A stretch of 64,000 nucleotides of DNA from Pelagophyceae sp. CCMP2097 (GCA_026770575.1 MU657233.1:85916-149915), one strand, 5' to 3'. Shown: positions 1 to 11,100, counted from the stretch's first letter. The notes: generated from the sequence alone by a model not told the origin. Made by a program: numbers and translations.

Positions 1-241
1 CCATGGCGGTCGCCTGCTCCTCTTGCCTCTTCTCCTCACAGCTCTGCGGAGCTCGTGATGGCTCGAACGTGTCATCGTTGGACGGCAGCACCTCGAGGTC
101 GTTGACGCGGATGTTGCGGCTCGTGTCGGCGAATCGCACGGCCCAGTAGACTCTAGAGACATGTGACTCGACGACGCCGCGCCGCGCCGAGTCGCTCACG
201 AGGCAGACGCGCGCCCCAACGTGCACGCCTCGTGCCGCCAT
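1..241 (-). CDS. Partial gene: N-terminus of a Tudor-like protein, runs off the left edge
   Basis: The reverse strand is open from an ATG at 241-239 to the window edge (80 codons), so the C-terminal part lies outside the window. The peptide starts MAARGVHVGARVCLVS and continues with RRGVVESHVSRVYWAVRF and DTSRNIRVNDLEVLP. A G-x-x-V strand, then RRG-V, W-x-V-x-F and a final R-V-x-x-L-E strand resemble the small beta-barrel of Tudor/agenet-type binding domains. After that comes a Glu/Lys/Gln-rich stretch. The Tudor-like assignment is inference from strand pattern only. The gene is divergent from the kelch gene, with 207 bp between the two start codons, so the promoters may be shared. Confidence 0.55.
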   Translation of the reverse strand, partial: MAARGVHVGARVCLVSDSARRGVVESHVSRVYWAVRFADTSRNIRVNDLEVLPSNDDTFEPSRAPQSCEEKRQEEQATAM

Positions 242-448
242 GCCGGGCGCCCGCTCGGTCTCGCGTCGCGCTCGGCCGGGCGCTCCTCGGCCCGTCAAAG
301 TGACTCCGAGTCCGAGTCAACCTCGGTCCGGGCAAGGACTTGATGGCCCCCTGAGGCCTAGCGGAACGGCATCACGAGTCCGTTGTCCAAGCCTGAGAAG
401 TCGAGGCCTGCGCGCGGTCGCGGCCTTGCTCCCGTCGCTTCCGGCGGT

Positions 449-2207
449 ATGCGGTTGGCGCGAGTCCTCGTTGCCGTCTTGGCTTTTTGCGATGGGTTGT
501 ATTCGTCGGATGACTCATCGGGTGGAGGGTTGACGTCTTCGATGGACTCTGGTGCCCGCCTCTCTGAGATCGACGCCATTGACGCACAACCCCGAACCGC
601 GTTCGCCATGGCCTACCCGCTCGCAGACGCGCGGCCGGAGGCGAGGGCGTTCCACGCAGCTTCACTCGTTGGCACGAGGTGCGATCGTCGACGCCGGAGC
701 GCCGTAGACGCCAACGCGGCGGGTTCCATAGGTTGTACATCTTCGGCGGCCTGGCCACGGAACGAGACGGGCGCTCGAATGAACCTCAGAGGCTCCTCAA
801 CGATTTGCACTTTTACGACGTCGCCCGTGGAGGTTGGTCCGGCGAACTCAAACGCCAAACTTGCTGCTTCGACGGCGCTGCATACGACGCCATGGACCCG
901 CGGCCCTCGCCGCGGGCCTACGCGGGCGCGGCCACCATCGGCCAGCGGCTCTACGTCTGGGGCGGCGTACGCTCTGAAGACACCAGCCGAGAGCCCAGAA
1001 AGCCTGAAAGAGGTCCTGTGACGGCGCATGCAGGTCTTCGGCGGCCTCAGCGACGCCGTGGGCCTCGAGGACGGGGCCGCGGATGAAGGTGATTATTCGT
1101 TCAACCGCACCAAACTCGCGGACCGAACAATGTCCGAAGTCCACTTCTACGACGAAACCACCGCCTCCTGGTCCGGCGCCGTGGTGCGGCACCATAGGAG
1201 AGGCCCACCGAGGCGGCGCGCGCCCACACGGCGCGCCGCTTAGACGACGTACGGCGGCGCGCCGGGGCCCCGCTCCGCGAGCGCCGTCGCGAGCTACTGC
1301 GACCTGCTCGTCATCTTCGGTGGCATCGACGGTGAGTGCTTTTTGCCGCTTGTCGACGGTGCGCCCTCGCACAGAGGAGACTAGGCGAGGGCGTGGGCCG
1401 GTCGGGCGTCTCGGTCCTCAACGTGACGACGCGGCACTGGACGGTGCGTCGACGACGCAGGGCGCCATGTGTCGCGACGATGGCTCGACTCAGGTCCTTG
1501 GCGCCTCTGCCGACGGCTCTTCGCCGGCGCCGAGGGGCTACGCGGGTTTTATGCCCAACTATTCCAACGGCGAGACGTCTCGCGGCGCGACGTTGTACGT
1601 GCACGGCGGGGCGTCGGCGTTAATAGACGACGGCAACTTCAGTTACGGCGCTCTCGTCTTCGCAGACACGTGGGCCCTCGCCGTCGACGGCCTCGCCGGC
1701 GACGCGCCCGCCGCGAGGTGGACGAAGATTTCCGAGTATGGAGTCGACCGGCCCTGGTCCGCTATCGCCGCCAGGGCGAGGCATTCATCAGTCTACGCCA
1801 CGCGCGGCGTTTTGTACACCATAGGCGGCTGCGACGCCGACGGCCTCACAGTCAGCAGCGTCGGCGCGCTCGCGCTCGACGCTGCGCCCGGCGCGGCGGA
1901 GTGGGTCAACGTCTCGAGAGAATCTGCACCGCTCCCGCCGCCGAGGCTCGGCGCCACGGTGAGCCGCGCGCGCCCGTCTTCAGCCCCTGTACGACCGTCT
2001 TAGGCGACTGCGTACGACGGCGGCCGTTTGCTGCTGCAGTTCGGCGGCTTTGAGAATGCAATCCGTCGAAAACCGACGGACAGTTTCTACGTCTCGTCGC
2101 GCGCCTTTCTCGCGCGGACGCCGCTGCAAACGGGCCAGATCCGGACACTGCCGAGCTCGCCCGACTCTGGCCTCGTCGTCTTCAGAGTCGTAGAGGCGCA
2201 CGCTTAA
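449..2207 (+). CDS. Kelch-repeat protein with N-terminal signal peptide (7 exons)
   Basis: Inferred exons are 449-678, 732-966, 1034-1183, 1244-1331, 1385-1443, 1494-1958 and 2004-2207. All introns are GT-AG (45-67 bp) and every junction keeps phase, giving 476 aa. The start begins MRLARVLVAVLAFCDGLYSS, a good signal peptide, so the protein probably enters the secretory pathway. Kelch strands are visible as LYIFGG, LYVWGG, LLVIFGG, LYVHGG, LYTIGG and LLLQFGG, spaced as blades of a beta-propeller. Each is preceded by an Arg-rich loop such as PRGYAG or RARHSS. Kelch propellers bind proteins or glycans, but nothing here indicates the ligand. A later ATG at 609 is possible but would lose the signal peptide. 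The exon 2/3 junction is the least certain. Confidence 0.78.
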
Positions 2208-2289
2208 ACGACACGGTGAAGACGCGCACCAGCATCCGGACAGAGTGCAGACGCGCGTCCGGGTCGGGCCCTCGGCGTTTATACTTCAG

Positions 2290-3786
2290 TTACGAGTCGT
2301 CGCGCCTCCCCCGCATCGCGGGGTTGGTCCTTTCCCAGGCCGTGTCGGCGTTGCAGAGGACGTTGAGGAAGAGGTTGTTGATCTCCTCGTAGACCTATTG
2401 GGCGTGGCCTCGCGCGAATCGACGCAGAAATGCAAAGGACTTGCGAAAGACTCGCCCATGGCATAAAGTGGACCATATCCCAATAGACGTCCTCCCGTTC
2501 CCGATTGTTGTACGTCGACTGCGGCGGCACCGGGAACGCAAACGGCAAAGCCTCGAACGCTTTGGAGACATGCTGCAAATCGAAGACGTCGCAGCCAGCG
2601 GCCGTCGCCAAGCGTCTTGTCGTGCGCTCGTCGATCTGCCTCGCGCCGCCATCGGAAGTAGTGCCCTTCCAAAAGCACCTCTTCCGAGGGCCGCCGGCCC
2701 ACCTCTTCAACCGCGGGAAGATGGCCAACGACTCCTTTTGGCTCAAAGGGGCCCAGAGGCCGCGGTTGTATATCACGTCGGTGACCGACGGGTAGAACCG
2801 CGGCAGAGGAATTTCTAAGGCGCGGACGACCTAATTGCGTACATTCGCAAGGAGAATGCTGAATGAAGGAGACGCACCGGCGCGGACCAGGCGTAGTCTC
2901 GGTCGCGCGCCTTTTGGACGGCCAAGTCGTACTTCGCCAAGCTGCTTCGGCAGGAGCCGGACTCGGCGCAGTTTGTGGGCTGCCAGCCGTGCAAGTTCCC
3001 CTTGGCCATCTGCTGCACAAAAGTCACGTTCACGCCCGTCGCGCCTCTGTAAAGCATGTTCGACACGGTCGTATCGACCTTGTCTCGAACGCACAAGCAT
3101 TCCACGCGGCCGTTGAAGAGGCCGCCGTCGAAGGAACCTAGGAGAAGGTCCTCCGGGAGAGGGACATGCTGTGATTTTTATGACACATTGCATGGGCCCC
3201 GGGGCTTACCTCCCGTATGCGTGAGCATGTTCGGCCAGTCTCTTTGCCTCACCGCCCCCGTCCCGTTGCGCCAGTCGCCTTCCACGCAAATGTTCGGCGT
3301 CTTGCTGCACGCTTCTTTTGAAGCGACGGACTTGGGTTGGCAGCGGCGGGCGAGCATGGGGAGGCGCATTGGCCATTTCGAGTTTTCGAGGAAGTACATT
3401 AAAGACAGAGTCTGGTATCTTGTCACCGAGTCGCCCATGAAGAACAAGTGGCGGCCCTTCAAACACCTCCGCGCGTCCTCCGGCGTGTAGCGCACGACCC
3501 GGCAGGGCTCGACGTCGTAGGCGCGCGAGCCGTCGGGGCGGAGGTGCCAGCGGCCCGGGTCGCGTGTTAAGAAGCCGCCGCCGGCTAAAGCCCAATTCTC
3601 CTGCATGTACGCGTCGCACCACGGCCGCCCGTTGCGCACGCCGCGGCCCGCGCCGTCGCCGCGGCCCCGCGCGGCGCCGTCGCCGCGGGGCCGTTGCTGC
3701 GCGGCGGCAAAGACGGAGGCTAACGTGGCGAGCGCGCAGCGCCGCAGCAGCGACCCCGCCGCGCGGGGCGACCCAGAGGGGAGCAT
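2290..3786 (-). CDS. PC-esterase / trichome-birefringence-like (PMR5-type) secreted acyl-esterase or transferase
   Basis: Four exons read 3786-3210, 3137-2878, 2830-2456 and 2394-2290 on the minus strand (438 aa, phases agree). The ATG at 3786 precedes a hydrophobic signal-anchor ([13 protein letters not shown]). The GDS esterase box is [12 protein letters not shown], near residues 118-120, after a Trp/Cys-rich PWCDAYM...PCRVVRYTP region typical of the TBL/PC-esterase family. The second catalytic motif is D-M-V-H (D397, H400) in [10 protein letters not shown]. Known members O-acetylate or deacetylate cell-wall or mucin glycans in the Golgi. The last intron (2395-2455) starts GCGAGT rather than GT; only this GC-AG reading joins HFMPW to the family-like tail [17 protein letters not shown] in frame. 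The gene is divergent from the PPCS fusion. The glycan substrate cannot be told. Confidence 0.82.
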
Positions 3787-4048
3787 GGCCGTGTGGCCCA
3801 CTGTGGAGCCTCACTGTGGGGTGTCGTCGTCGTTGCGTTGCGTCGCAAAAACAGTTGCCTTGCGGTCCAAAGATCCACCTTTCAAAATTTTGGTTACTTC
3901 GCAAATATTTAAAAACGAAATTAATTTTGAAAGTGACTCTTTGAGACGAATTCAAATCCTAAGAAAACCTTCTCCGAAACCATCTCGGCATTCTCGAGAA
4001 TTCTCGCGGAGCGGCGCTCTACCGGCCTCCAGGCGCGCAGGCGCGGCC
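3787..4048. promoter_or_regulatory. Putative bidirectional promoter between TBL-like and PPCS-fusion genes
   Basis: These 262 bp separate two opposite start codons. The centre (about 3840-3970) is strikingly AT-rich against the roughly 65% GC surroundings, with runs such as tttcaaaattttggttactt and aatatttaaaaacgaaatta. No classical TATA box at a defined distance is clear for either gene. The promoter role is inferred from position and composition. Confidence 0.4.
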
Positions 4049-6516
4049 ATGGCCCAAGCGCGGCGCGGGCGGTCCGAGGCCCGGCGGCGCGAGTCGGCCT
4101 TTTTCGCCGCGGCGCCGCCGGAGCTGCGCGCGCGGGCCGGAACGCTCGATTTGCTCCGGGAGTTCGTCGCCGCCGTCCCTACCGGAGGCCGAATCGCAGT
4201 CGTCACGAGCGGCGGCACGACGGTGCCGCTCGAGCGGCGGACCGTGCGTTACATCGACAACTTCTCCACCGGAACGTGCGTACTGTCTTCTTCTTCTGTG
4301 ACGCACTCCACTGAGGCTGTCTCCGGCCCGCGTGCCAAAGCCTACCGCACGGCTCACCTTTGCGACGTCGTGGTCGTTTCCAGGCGCGGCGCGACGATGG
4401 CGGAGCAGCTGCTGCGGCGCGGCTACCGCGTCGTCTTTTTGCACCGCCGCGGGTCGGCGTTTCCGTTCGCGCAACGACTCCAAAAAAGCCTCCGAGAAGA
4501 CCCAGCAAAGGCGCTCCGCGGCCTCGCGTGAGCCTCCCGTGGGGATCCAAAGGGGACGCAGCCGCGCGGACGCGTCTTCGCAGGAGCGCCACGGCCGAGT
4601 GGTCGGCGGCGGCTGAGATGCTCGAGTCGGACCGGTTCTGCGCGTGCGGTGCGTGGCGTGCGGCGCGTCGGAACCGCGGCGCCGGCCTCTGAGGGAGGTG
4701 TCGACTAGGCTTTGACTCTGTGTACGAGTACCTTGACGTGCTGCGACTCGCCTGTCTCGCCACGAGCGCGCGGCCGCGCGACGCGCTCATCGTGCTGGCC
4801 GTGCGTCTCCAAGGGGGCGAATGCGGTGTGCTTCAAAGAGTGTCCCGTAGGCGGCCGTGTCTGACTTTTACTGTAAAGAGCTGCCTGAGCACAAGCTGCA
4901 GTCGCGCGCCGTCGACGCCGCGGCCGCCGCAAACGCCGCGGCCGCCGTCGACGGCGCCGTCATTTCGCTGGCGAACGTGCCGAAGATGCTGTCTTCGGTG
5001 AAGCGCTGGGTTGGGAGCGAAGCGACTGTGGTCTCGTTCAAGCTCGAAACAGACCCCGGCCTTTTGAGTTTCAAGGCCCTCCGCGCGCTCGAGAGGCAGG
5101 GCGTCGACGGCGTCTTCGCAAACCTGCTGGACTCGTACCGCACCAACGCGACGCTCTATTCGCACGGCCGCGAGGCGATTGCGTACGAATCGGAGAACGT
5201 AGACCTCTCTCTCGCAGACGCCGCCGCAGACCTCCACGGCGAACGCGCCGCGCACAGAGCCGCAAATGACGCGCCGGCCTCGGACGACGTCGACGCCGCT
5301 ATCTCGGATCCCTTTGTCGACGAACTGAGCGGGGAAACACGCGTGCGCCTCGTCGACGGTTTCAACGTCTCGCGCTGCATCGACCGCCTTTTATCAACAG
5401 CCGACGGCGGCGAGGCGTGCCTGGACCGTTGTTGTGCGGCGGGCGTGCGGACGACGCGCCTCGAACCCGGCGTTTTGGTGCCTCGGTGGCGCAAGGTCGC
5501 GGGCGAGTGGGGAGACGACTTTGGCGATGTGCAACGCGGCCACAGCGACGTGCACCGCCCGGTCGACGCGGATGAAGACGTGCGCGTTTTACTGCTGCAC
5601 GGCGGGTCGCACATTTATTACTCTGAGGCGGCGTACCGCCCGCTCGCGACCAGGCTCGCCTGTTTATCAAAGGCCATTGTGCTCTGCCCGGACTACCGCC
5701 TATCGCCGCAGTTCCCATGCCCCGCGGCGCTCGACGATGCCGAAAAGGCTTTGAGGTGGCTTTTGGAGCACACGGTCGACGCAGAAGGCGCAGTCGTCGA
5801 GAGGCGCGCCAAGCGACTTTTAATCGTCGGCGACTCGTCGGGCGCGGGCCTCGCGCTCTCGCTGGCGATGAAAGTCGGCGGCGATGCGCACATTGATGGC
5901 GTCGCCTCTCTTAGCGGGTGGCTGGATTTGACCGCATCGGCGAAATCATACGAGACGCGCAAGTGGGACGCCGCAACTCGAAGAGGCGACCCGATCTACA
6001 ACTCGGGAGACGCGCAGGCCGAGCGGGAAGAGACGCTGGAGTGCGCTGCCGCGTACCTCGGCGGAAATGCGTCGCTCGCAGACGATTTCCGAGCCTCGCC
6101 GGACCGCGCCACGGACGCTCAACTCCGCCTACTGCCAGACGATTTATATTTCGTCAACGGAGACGCAGACGTTCAGCTCGACGACTCGCTCGACTTCGCC
6201 GCACGCGTGCGTCGAACCGACGCGTGTCCGACGAAAAGTCGTTGGAGTGGGGATGCAGGTGCGTTCGCTCGGCCGAAACGTCCGCGTCGACGTCTGGCCA
6301 CGGCTCTGGCACGACTTTGTCATGTACTCCGAGGGCTGCGGGGGTGCGTGGCGGCCGACGTTTTCGTGGCGGGAGGGCTATTCGCTAGGTCCCGGCGCGG
6401 TGCCGCTTGTGGAGGCTGGCGTCGCTTTGCAGCGCCTCGCGAGCTGGATCACGCGCGGCGCCGTCGACGGTGCAGAAATGCAACTCGCGCCGCCGCAAAC
6501 CGCAGCCGACTATTGA
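4049..6516 (+). CDS. Fusion: phosphopantothenoylcysteine synthetase (CoaB-type) + alpha/beta hydrolase (HSL family)
   Basis: Six exons (4049-4275, 4384-4527, 4584-4648, 4709-4800, 4851-6206, 6259-6516) join in phase to give 713 aa. Residues about 20-310 follow eukaryotic [42 protein letters not shown], then [18 protein letters not shown] and [14 protein letters not shown] joins cysteine to phosphopantothenate in CoA synthesis. Without a stop or intron, exon 5 runs on into a hormone-sensitive-lipase-type hydrolase: oxyanion HGGS (about 425), nucleophile GDSSGAG (about 502), acid in [11 protein letters not shown] and His in RLWHDF (about 645), so the triad looks complete. A hydrolase fused to PPCS is unusual. 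The two halves share one 1,356-nt exon, which argues against accidental joining of neighbouring genes, but transcripts were not seen. The substrate of the hydrolase is unknown. Confidence 0.83.
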
Positions 6517-6787
6517 CGCACCACCGTCTGTCAATCCGATTCCTCATAGTAAGTCATAGTAAATACTCCTGAGCTGCTGCCTTGCAACGTGCACCGGACT
6601 CGTCCCCGGAGCACGCGCGCGGCGAGGCGTCGCTACCTGTCGCTGGGCTGCCTTGACAGACCACCCTCAACGGTCTTCAAGTTCCAGAACATTTTGCAAT
6701 TGATGGTTTTGGTGTAAATTCCCGGAAAATGCGCCGCTTGGTGCAAATGCACTTGCCGTGACGTACCAAAACCTGACTCACCCAACG

Positions 6788-6799
6788 TAGGAATTCCTA
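6788..6799. promoter_or_regulatory. Palindrome TAGGAATTCCTA 36 bp upstream of the light-harvesting gene
   Basis: A perfect 12-bp palindrome lies 36 bp before the ATG at 6836. The same core AGGAATTCCT occurs 31 bp before the TLC gene start (27982-27991) and at 56917-56926. Its position suggests a core-promoter or transcription-factor site, but this is inference from three copies. Confidence 0.4.
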
Positions 6800-6835
6800 G
6801 TAGGAACAAGTCAGGCTTCAGCTGATCAGTACGCA

Positions 6836-7811
6836 ATGCGGTCCGTCGGCCTCGTCTGCCTCGCTCTGTCCGGCGTCGACGCGCACGCGCCGCCGGCGCG
6901 GACTCGGCGAATCGTTTCGAGGACGCGCCTCGACGCCGCGACGACGAGCCTTGACGGCGCGACAAGAGACCTGCAATCGGAGCCCACCAACGTCGACTTT
7001 GAATCGCGCAATAACATCCTCCGCGGCCCGGGCAAGGCAACGCCCGCGGCGCCGGAGCCGCCGCGCACGCGCCGGGTGCAGCAGACTCAACAAGAACCGC
7101 AGAAGAAGTCTGCCGCGCTCCCGTGGGCCGACGCCCCGACGTGGATGGACGGCCGAACCGCCGGTGACCGCGGCTTCGACCCGTTGCGATTGGCAAACGC
7201 GCAGTCGTTTGACTTTTTAAGGGAAGCCGAAATCAAACACGTGCGTCGTTCCAACCCGTTCCGTTTCAAAATCCGTCGAAATCAGTCTCGAAAGACCCCG
7301 TCTCCGCAACACGCAAAATCTAGGGCCGCTTCGCCTGCATCGGGGCCGTGTCATGGGTCGCCTGCGAGCTGGTGACGCACGTCCGCACAGAAGCGCCGCC
7401 CGCGCCCGTGCTCTTCGCCCTCGGCGCGGCGGCGGCGGCCGTCGAGCTCCGCGCTTTACTTCTCTCCGTGCGGTCCGAGACGGCCGCCGGGGCGCGGCGA
7501 ACGGCCGACTCTGGCATCGCGGCGCATGCTCGCGAGGCTGGAGACTTTGGGTTTGATCCTCTTAGAATGCTCCCTGTCGAAAAGCAAGGACGCCTACGCA
7601 TGCGAGAGGCCGAGCTCAAGCATGGTGCGCCCCTTTCCGGGCAGCGCGGGGCGCGCCCTCCCGCGCCGGGCAGACGCGTGGTCCCGGAGGGCGCCCTCGT
7701 TGATGATTCGATGATGACCTGTGGACGCGCTCCGACGTAGGCCGCGTCGCTATGGTCGCCGTGGTCGCGTTTAGCGCATTCGAGGCGCTCACGGGCGCGC
7801 CCGTCGTCTAG
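6836..7811 (+). CDS. Light-harvesting-complex-like (chlorophyll a/c-binding type) protein with two repeated modules
   Basis: Three exons (6836-7240, 7324-7624, 7741-7811) splice in phase to 258 aa. The N-terminus MRSVGLVCLALSGVDAHAPP followed by an Arg/Ser-rich stretch looks like a bipartite signal plus transit peptide for a secondary plastid. The LHC signature occurs twice: GDRGFDPLRL...REAEIKHGR followed by a membrane-helix-like segment (about 111-165), and GDFGFDPLRM...REAELKHGR followed by a last helix (about 209-258). The E-x-K-H-G-R box supplies a chlorophyll ligand and helix-pairing salt bridge in LHC proteins. Both copies are split by an intron exactly at the KH/G boundary, so the modules probably arose by duplication including intron position. 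Canonical FCPs have one such N-terminal motif and three helices. This could therefore be a divergent stress- or RedCAP-like member rather than an antenna protein. Confidence 0.75.
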
Positions 7812-8150
7812 CGGGCCTCCTCAATGTTGCTCCGCATAAAGGCTCCGGACGCACCGGGGCCTCCCTTGTACATACCAGTACCGACTGCGCCAGTCGGGCA
7901 CCATGAAAGCACATAAACAATCTCCCTTCGACTCCGTGCATCGGCTCCGCCCCGGGGCGTCGATCTTTGAGAATCCCCACCCCATACCTTTGAAATCCCC
8001 TGTCATACCCAAGAATCCCCCAGGATAGGGTATTTCTGAATTCTGCCAATACTGGGAACGACTCGAGGGGGAAACGTCGGCGCCGGGCCCGGTCTCGCCT
8101 TTGTCTTCTGCGGGCCGGCTCCGTCCGGCGCCCCGCGGGGCCGTGGAGCC
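7812..8150. other. Intergenic spacer, no gene recognised
   Basis: 339 bp between the LHC-like gene and the giant HECT gene. It contains several loosely repeated aat/tcccc-type words around 7970-8050 but no open frame with protein-like composition. It presumably holds the terminator of one gene and the promoter of the next. Confidence 0.5.
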
Positions 8151-11100
8151 ATGGTGTCGGTGGGGCTACTCGAAGAATTTGACGAATTACTCGTCCCAAA
8201 AGTCGCGGCGCAGACGCCGGATCGTTTGCGCCGCACCGCCGACGCCGCGCCCGCGGCCGCCGGCGCAGAAACGCGGGCCGCGCAAACGGCGGCCGCCGAT
8301 GCGGCGGAGCCGCAAGCCCGCGGCGCCGCGCGGCACGACCAAGAGTTGGACGCGCTCGCCGCGGAAGCCGTCCTCGCATCCGCCGCGCGGCGGCAGAGGC
8401 CGACGGCCGCAGACGAGGCGGCGGTTTCGGCAGCAGATTCCACGGCCGCCGAGTCCAAGGCCGACGGTTCGGCGGAGTCGAAAGCGGAGCCCACGGCCGA
8501 GGACGCGGGCCCGCCGCCCGCGGCGCCGCTCGCGCTGCTGGCCCTGCTGGCTGCGCCATCCCGCGAATCGCTGCTGCTGCTGCGCCGCGTCGTGCCGCGC
8601 GGCCTGTCTTACTACTCTGGCCTCGTATCTTCGGCTCGGGCGCGGGAAGCGTCGGCGCATCTTCGAAAACCCGCGCTACGCCTCCGCTTCCTCACGCGCC
8701 GTGAGTCCGCGACGCCTTCGGAGGAACACCTTGGCGGGGCCGCCGTCGTCGTGCCGGAAGCATTGCGGGGAAAGCGGAAAATATCCGAAATGATCGAAAA
8801 ATTAGGCGGGCCCCTGCCGACGTGGGCCGCGGCCGGCGGCGAGCGCCTCGACGCAAAAGGCGAGGGCTTCGTCGTCGTCTCGGAGCTGCGCTGCGGTCGG
8901 GAAACACGCCGAGCCGCGGCGGCGGAAGACGGCGCGCGGCGAGCGTTCCCAGACGGCTCTCGCGCGACCGACGCGTGCGGGCCGGCGGCGGCGGTTGCGC
9001 CGCGGCGCTACTACTTCGAGGCGTCGCTGCGCGGCCGGCACGGCCCGACGCTCATCGGGTGGGCATTTTCTGGCGCGGAATCGCTCTTCGCTGCCGCGTC
9101 GCGCGGGCAAGCGCCGCTGGGCCTCGCCGCCGCGGGTTTCGCCGGCGCGGGCGCGGGTTTGGCCGCCTTTTCTGTCAACGGAACCCGAGCGGGCTTTGCC
9201 GCCGCGGGTTTGACCGCCTCGGGGACGGACGCCGCCGCGGCCGCCGGCGCGGCGGGGTGGCGCGACCGCGACGTCGTCGGGTGCCTCCTCGACTGCGGCT
9301 CGGGCGTCGCCGCCTTTTCTGTCAACGGCGTCCTCGTATCGGCGCGCAGGCTCGACGCCACCACGCTGCGGCGCATCTCCGACGACGGCGCGACGGCGGC
9401 GGCGCTGCTGGCGGATCCGGAAGACGGTGGGGCCAATGGCCTCTTGCGCACGCCGCCGCTTCGCGCGTTGCCGTTTGCTTCTGCAAGGTTTGCGACGGCA
9501 AGGCTTGCTGCCCCCTCTGAAGAGAAGACTCGCCTCGTCGACGACGACACCAAGGAGAGCCCCGAGCCGTCGGACGACGACGACGACGACGACGCGGCGC
9601 CGTGCCGCAGTCGGCTCATCGAAGGGGTCCAAGGCGTTCAAGGCGCGCACGAGCCCGTCGAGCCGGCGTCGGTCCGGTTCAACGTCGGCCATTCGTTTGT
9701 TTACGACGCTGGCGGCCGCACGTTTGTTTACGACGCCGAAGCGCTCCTCTCGGCGGCGCTCCTCTCAGCGGCGCACCTTCGCGCCGACGCCACTGCGACG
9801 GACGACCTCTTCCCGCCGTCGCCCACGGGCGCCGCCGCCGCCGCTGCGGCCGCGGTCGTCGGCGACGACGGCGCTACGCGGCCGCCGCGGGCGCGGCGCG
9901 TGGCCGCCGCGTGTGTCGGTGCGTCGGCGGCGTTTGTGCAAGGGGTGGTGGCGTGCGAGTGCGCTTTTCCGCTGGAAAGTTCGGAATCCGGCGTTACGCT
10001 GGAGTTCGTCCTCCGGCCGCAAGGCGCCGGCGCCGTCGCGGAGAGGCACGACGAAAAAGGCGGCTTTGCGGTCCACCTCGAAGACGCGCCCGGCGACGGG
10101 AGGCTGCGCCTCGTGCTCTGCGTCGTCGTCATTGACGGAAAGCGCCTCGAGTGCCGGTCCAACGCCTGCGTGCGCCCGGGCGAGTGGATCCACCTCTGTG
10201 TGACATGGCGAAGCGGCAGCGGCATCGCGGCCGTCTACGTCGACGGCGAGCGCGTCCCATGCACCGCGTCCGACGAGCCCACGTCGGGGGTCTCTCGCGC
10301 GTGCGTCTCGCGGACTGGCTGGCCTGAAAAGACGCTCGGCTTTTGCGCGCCCGGCGGCGGCGACCTCGCGGAAGTACGGATTTGGATGGAGGCGTGCACA
10401 CCTGTCCAACTCCGCCCCCCCGACGACGCCCCGCGCGGCGACGTCGCGTCGCGCGCCCACCGAGGCGCCGTCGACGGCGACCAGGGTCTCGCCGCGCTCT
10501 GGCCGATGGACGAGGGCTTTGGGGCGCTCGCGAGGAGCGTCGCTTCAGCACCGCCTTCGTGGCTCGCCGGGCCGCTGGCCCTCGACGTCTGCGCAAAGTG
10601 GGTCGACGACGCCGACTTGGAAGAGGAGGAGCATGCGAGGCGTGATGCGGAAACGCCTTTTCAAGAATCGCCGGCTCTTGGAGCCGGCGACGCAGCTTTT
10701 GGAGCCGACGACGCGGTCTCGCGCGCAGTCGCTTTATACCGCGATTCAGTCGTCGCCACGCTCGCCGCGACGGACGACGGCCCAGGCGGCACGGAGGACG
10801 TCGTGCGACGCCTCCTGGCGAAGCGCGCCTCTGGCGCCGCGGCGACGCCGGACGTTGGTGGGGCGATGCACGCGCACCTTTACTTGCTCGCCTCGGCCTG
10901 CCTCGTCCCGCGCGACGACGCGGCGCGGCGCGTGCGCTGCGAGCTCGACGCCGCCTGTTGCCTCGTCGTTGGAAGCGGCGCGGGCGAGGGGCTGCGCGCG
11001 CTGACGTTGGTGCTGAAAGACCTCGCGGCGCTGGAATTCAGCGCCAGCGACGCCGCAAGGCGCGCCGATGCGCTCATCAGCGGCGCCGTCGACCGAGGCG

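Noticed and set aside
6207..6258. Stop or end of the PPCS-hydrolase frame near 6570
   Set aside because: The continuous frame to 6572 loses hydrolase similarity after DSLDFAAR. A 52-bp GT-AG intron (6207-6258) restores it and brings in the catalytic His (WHDF), so the gene ends at 6516.
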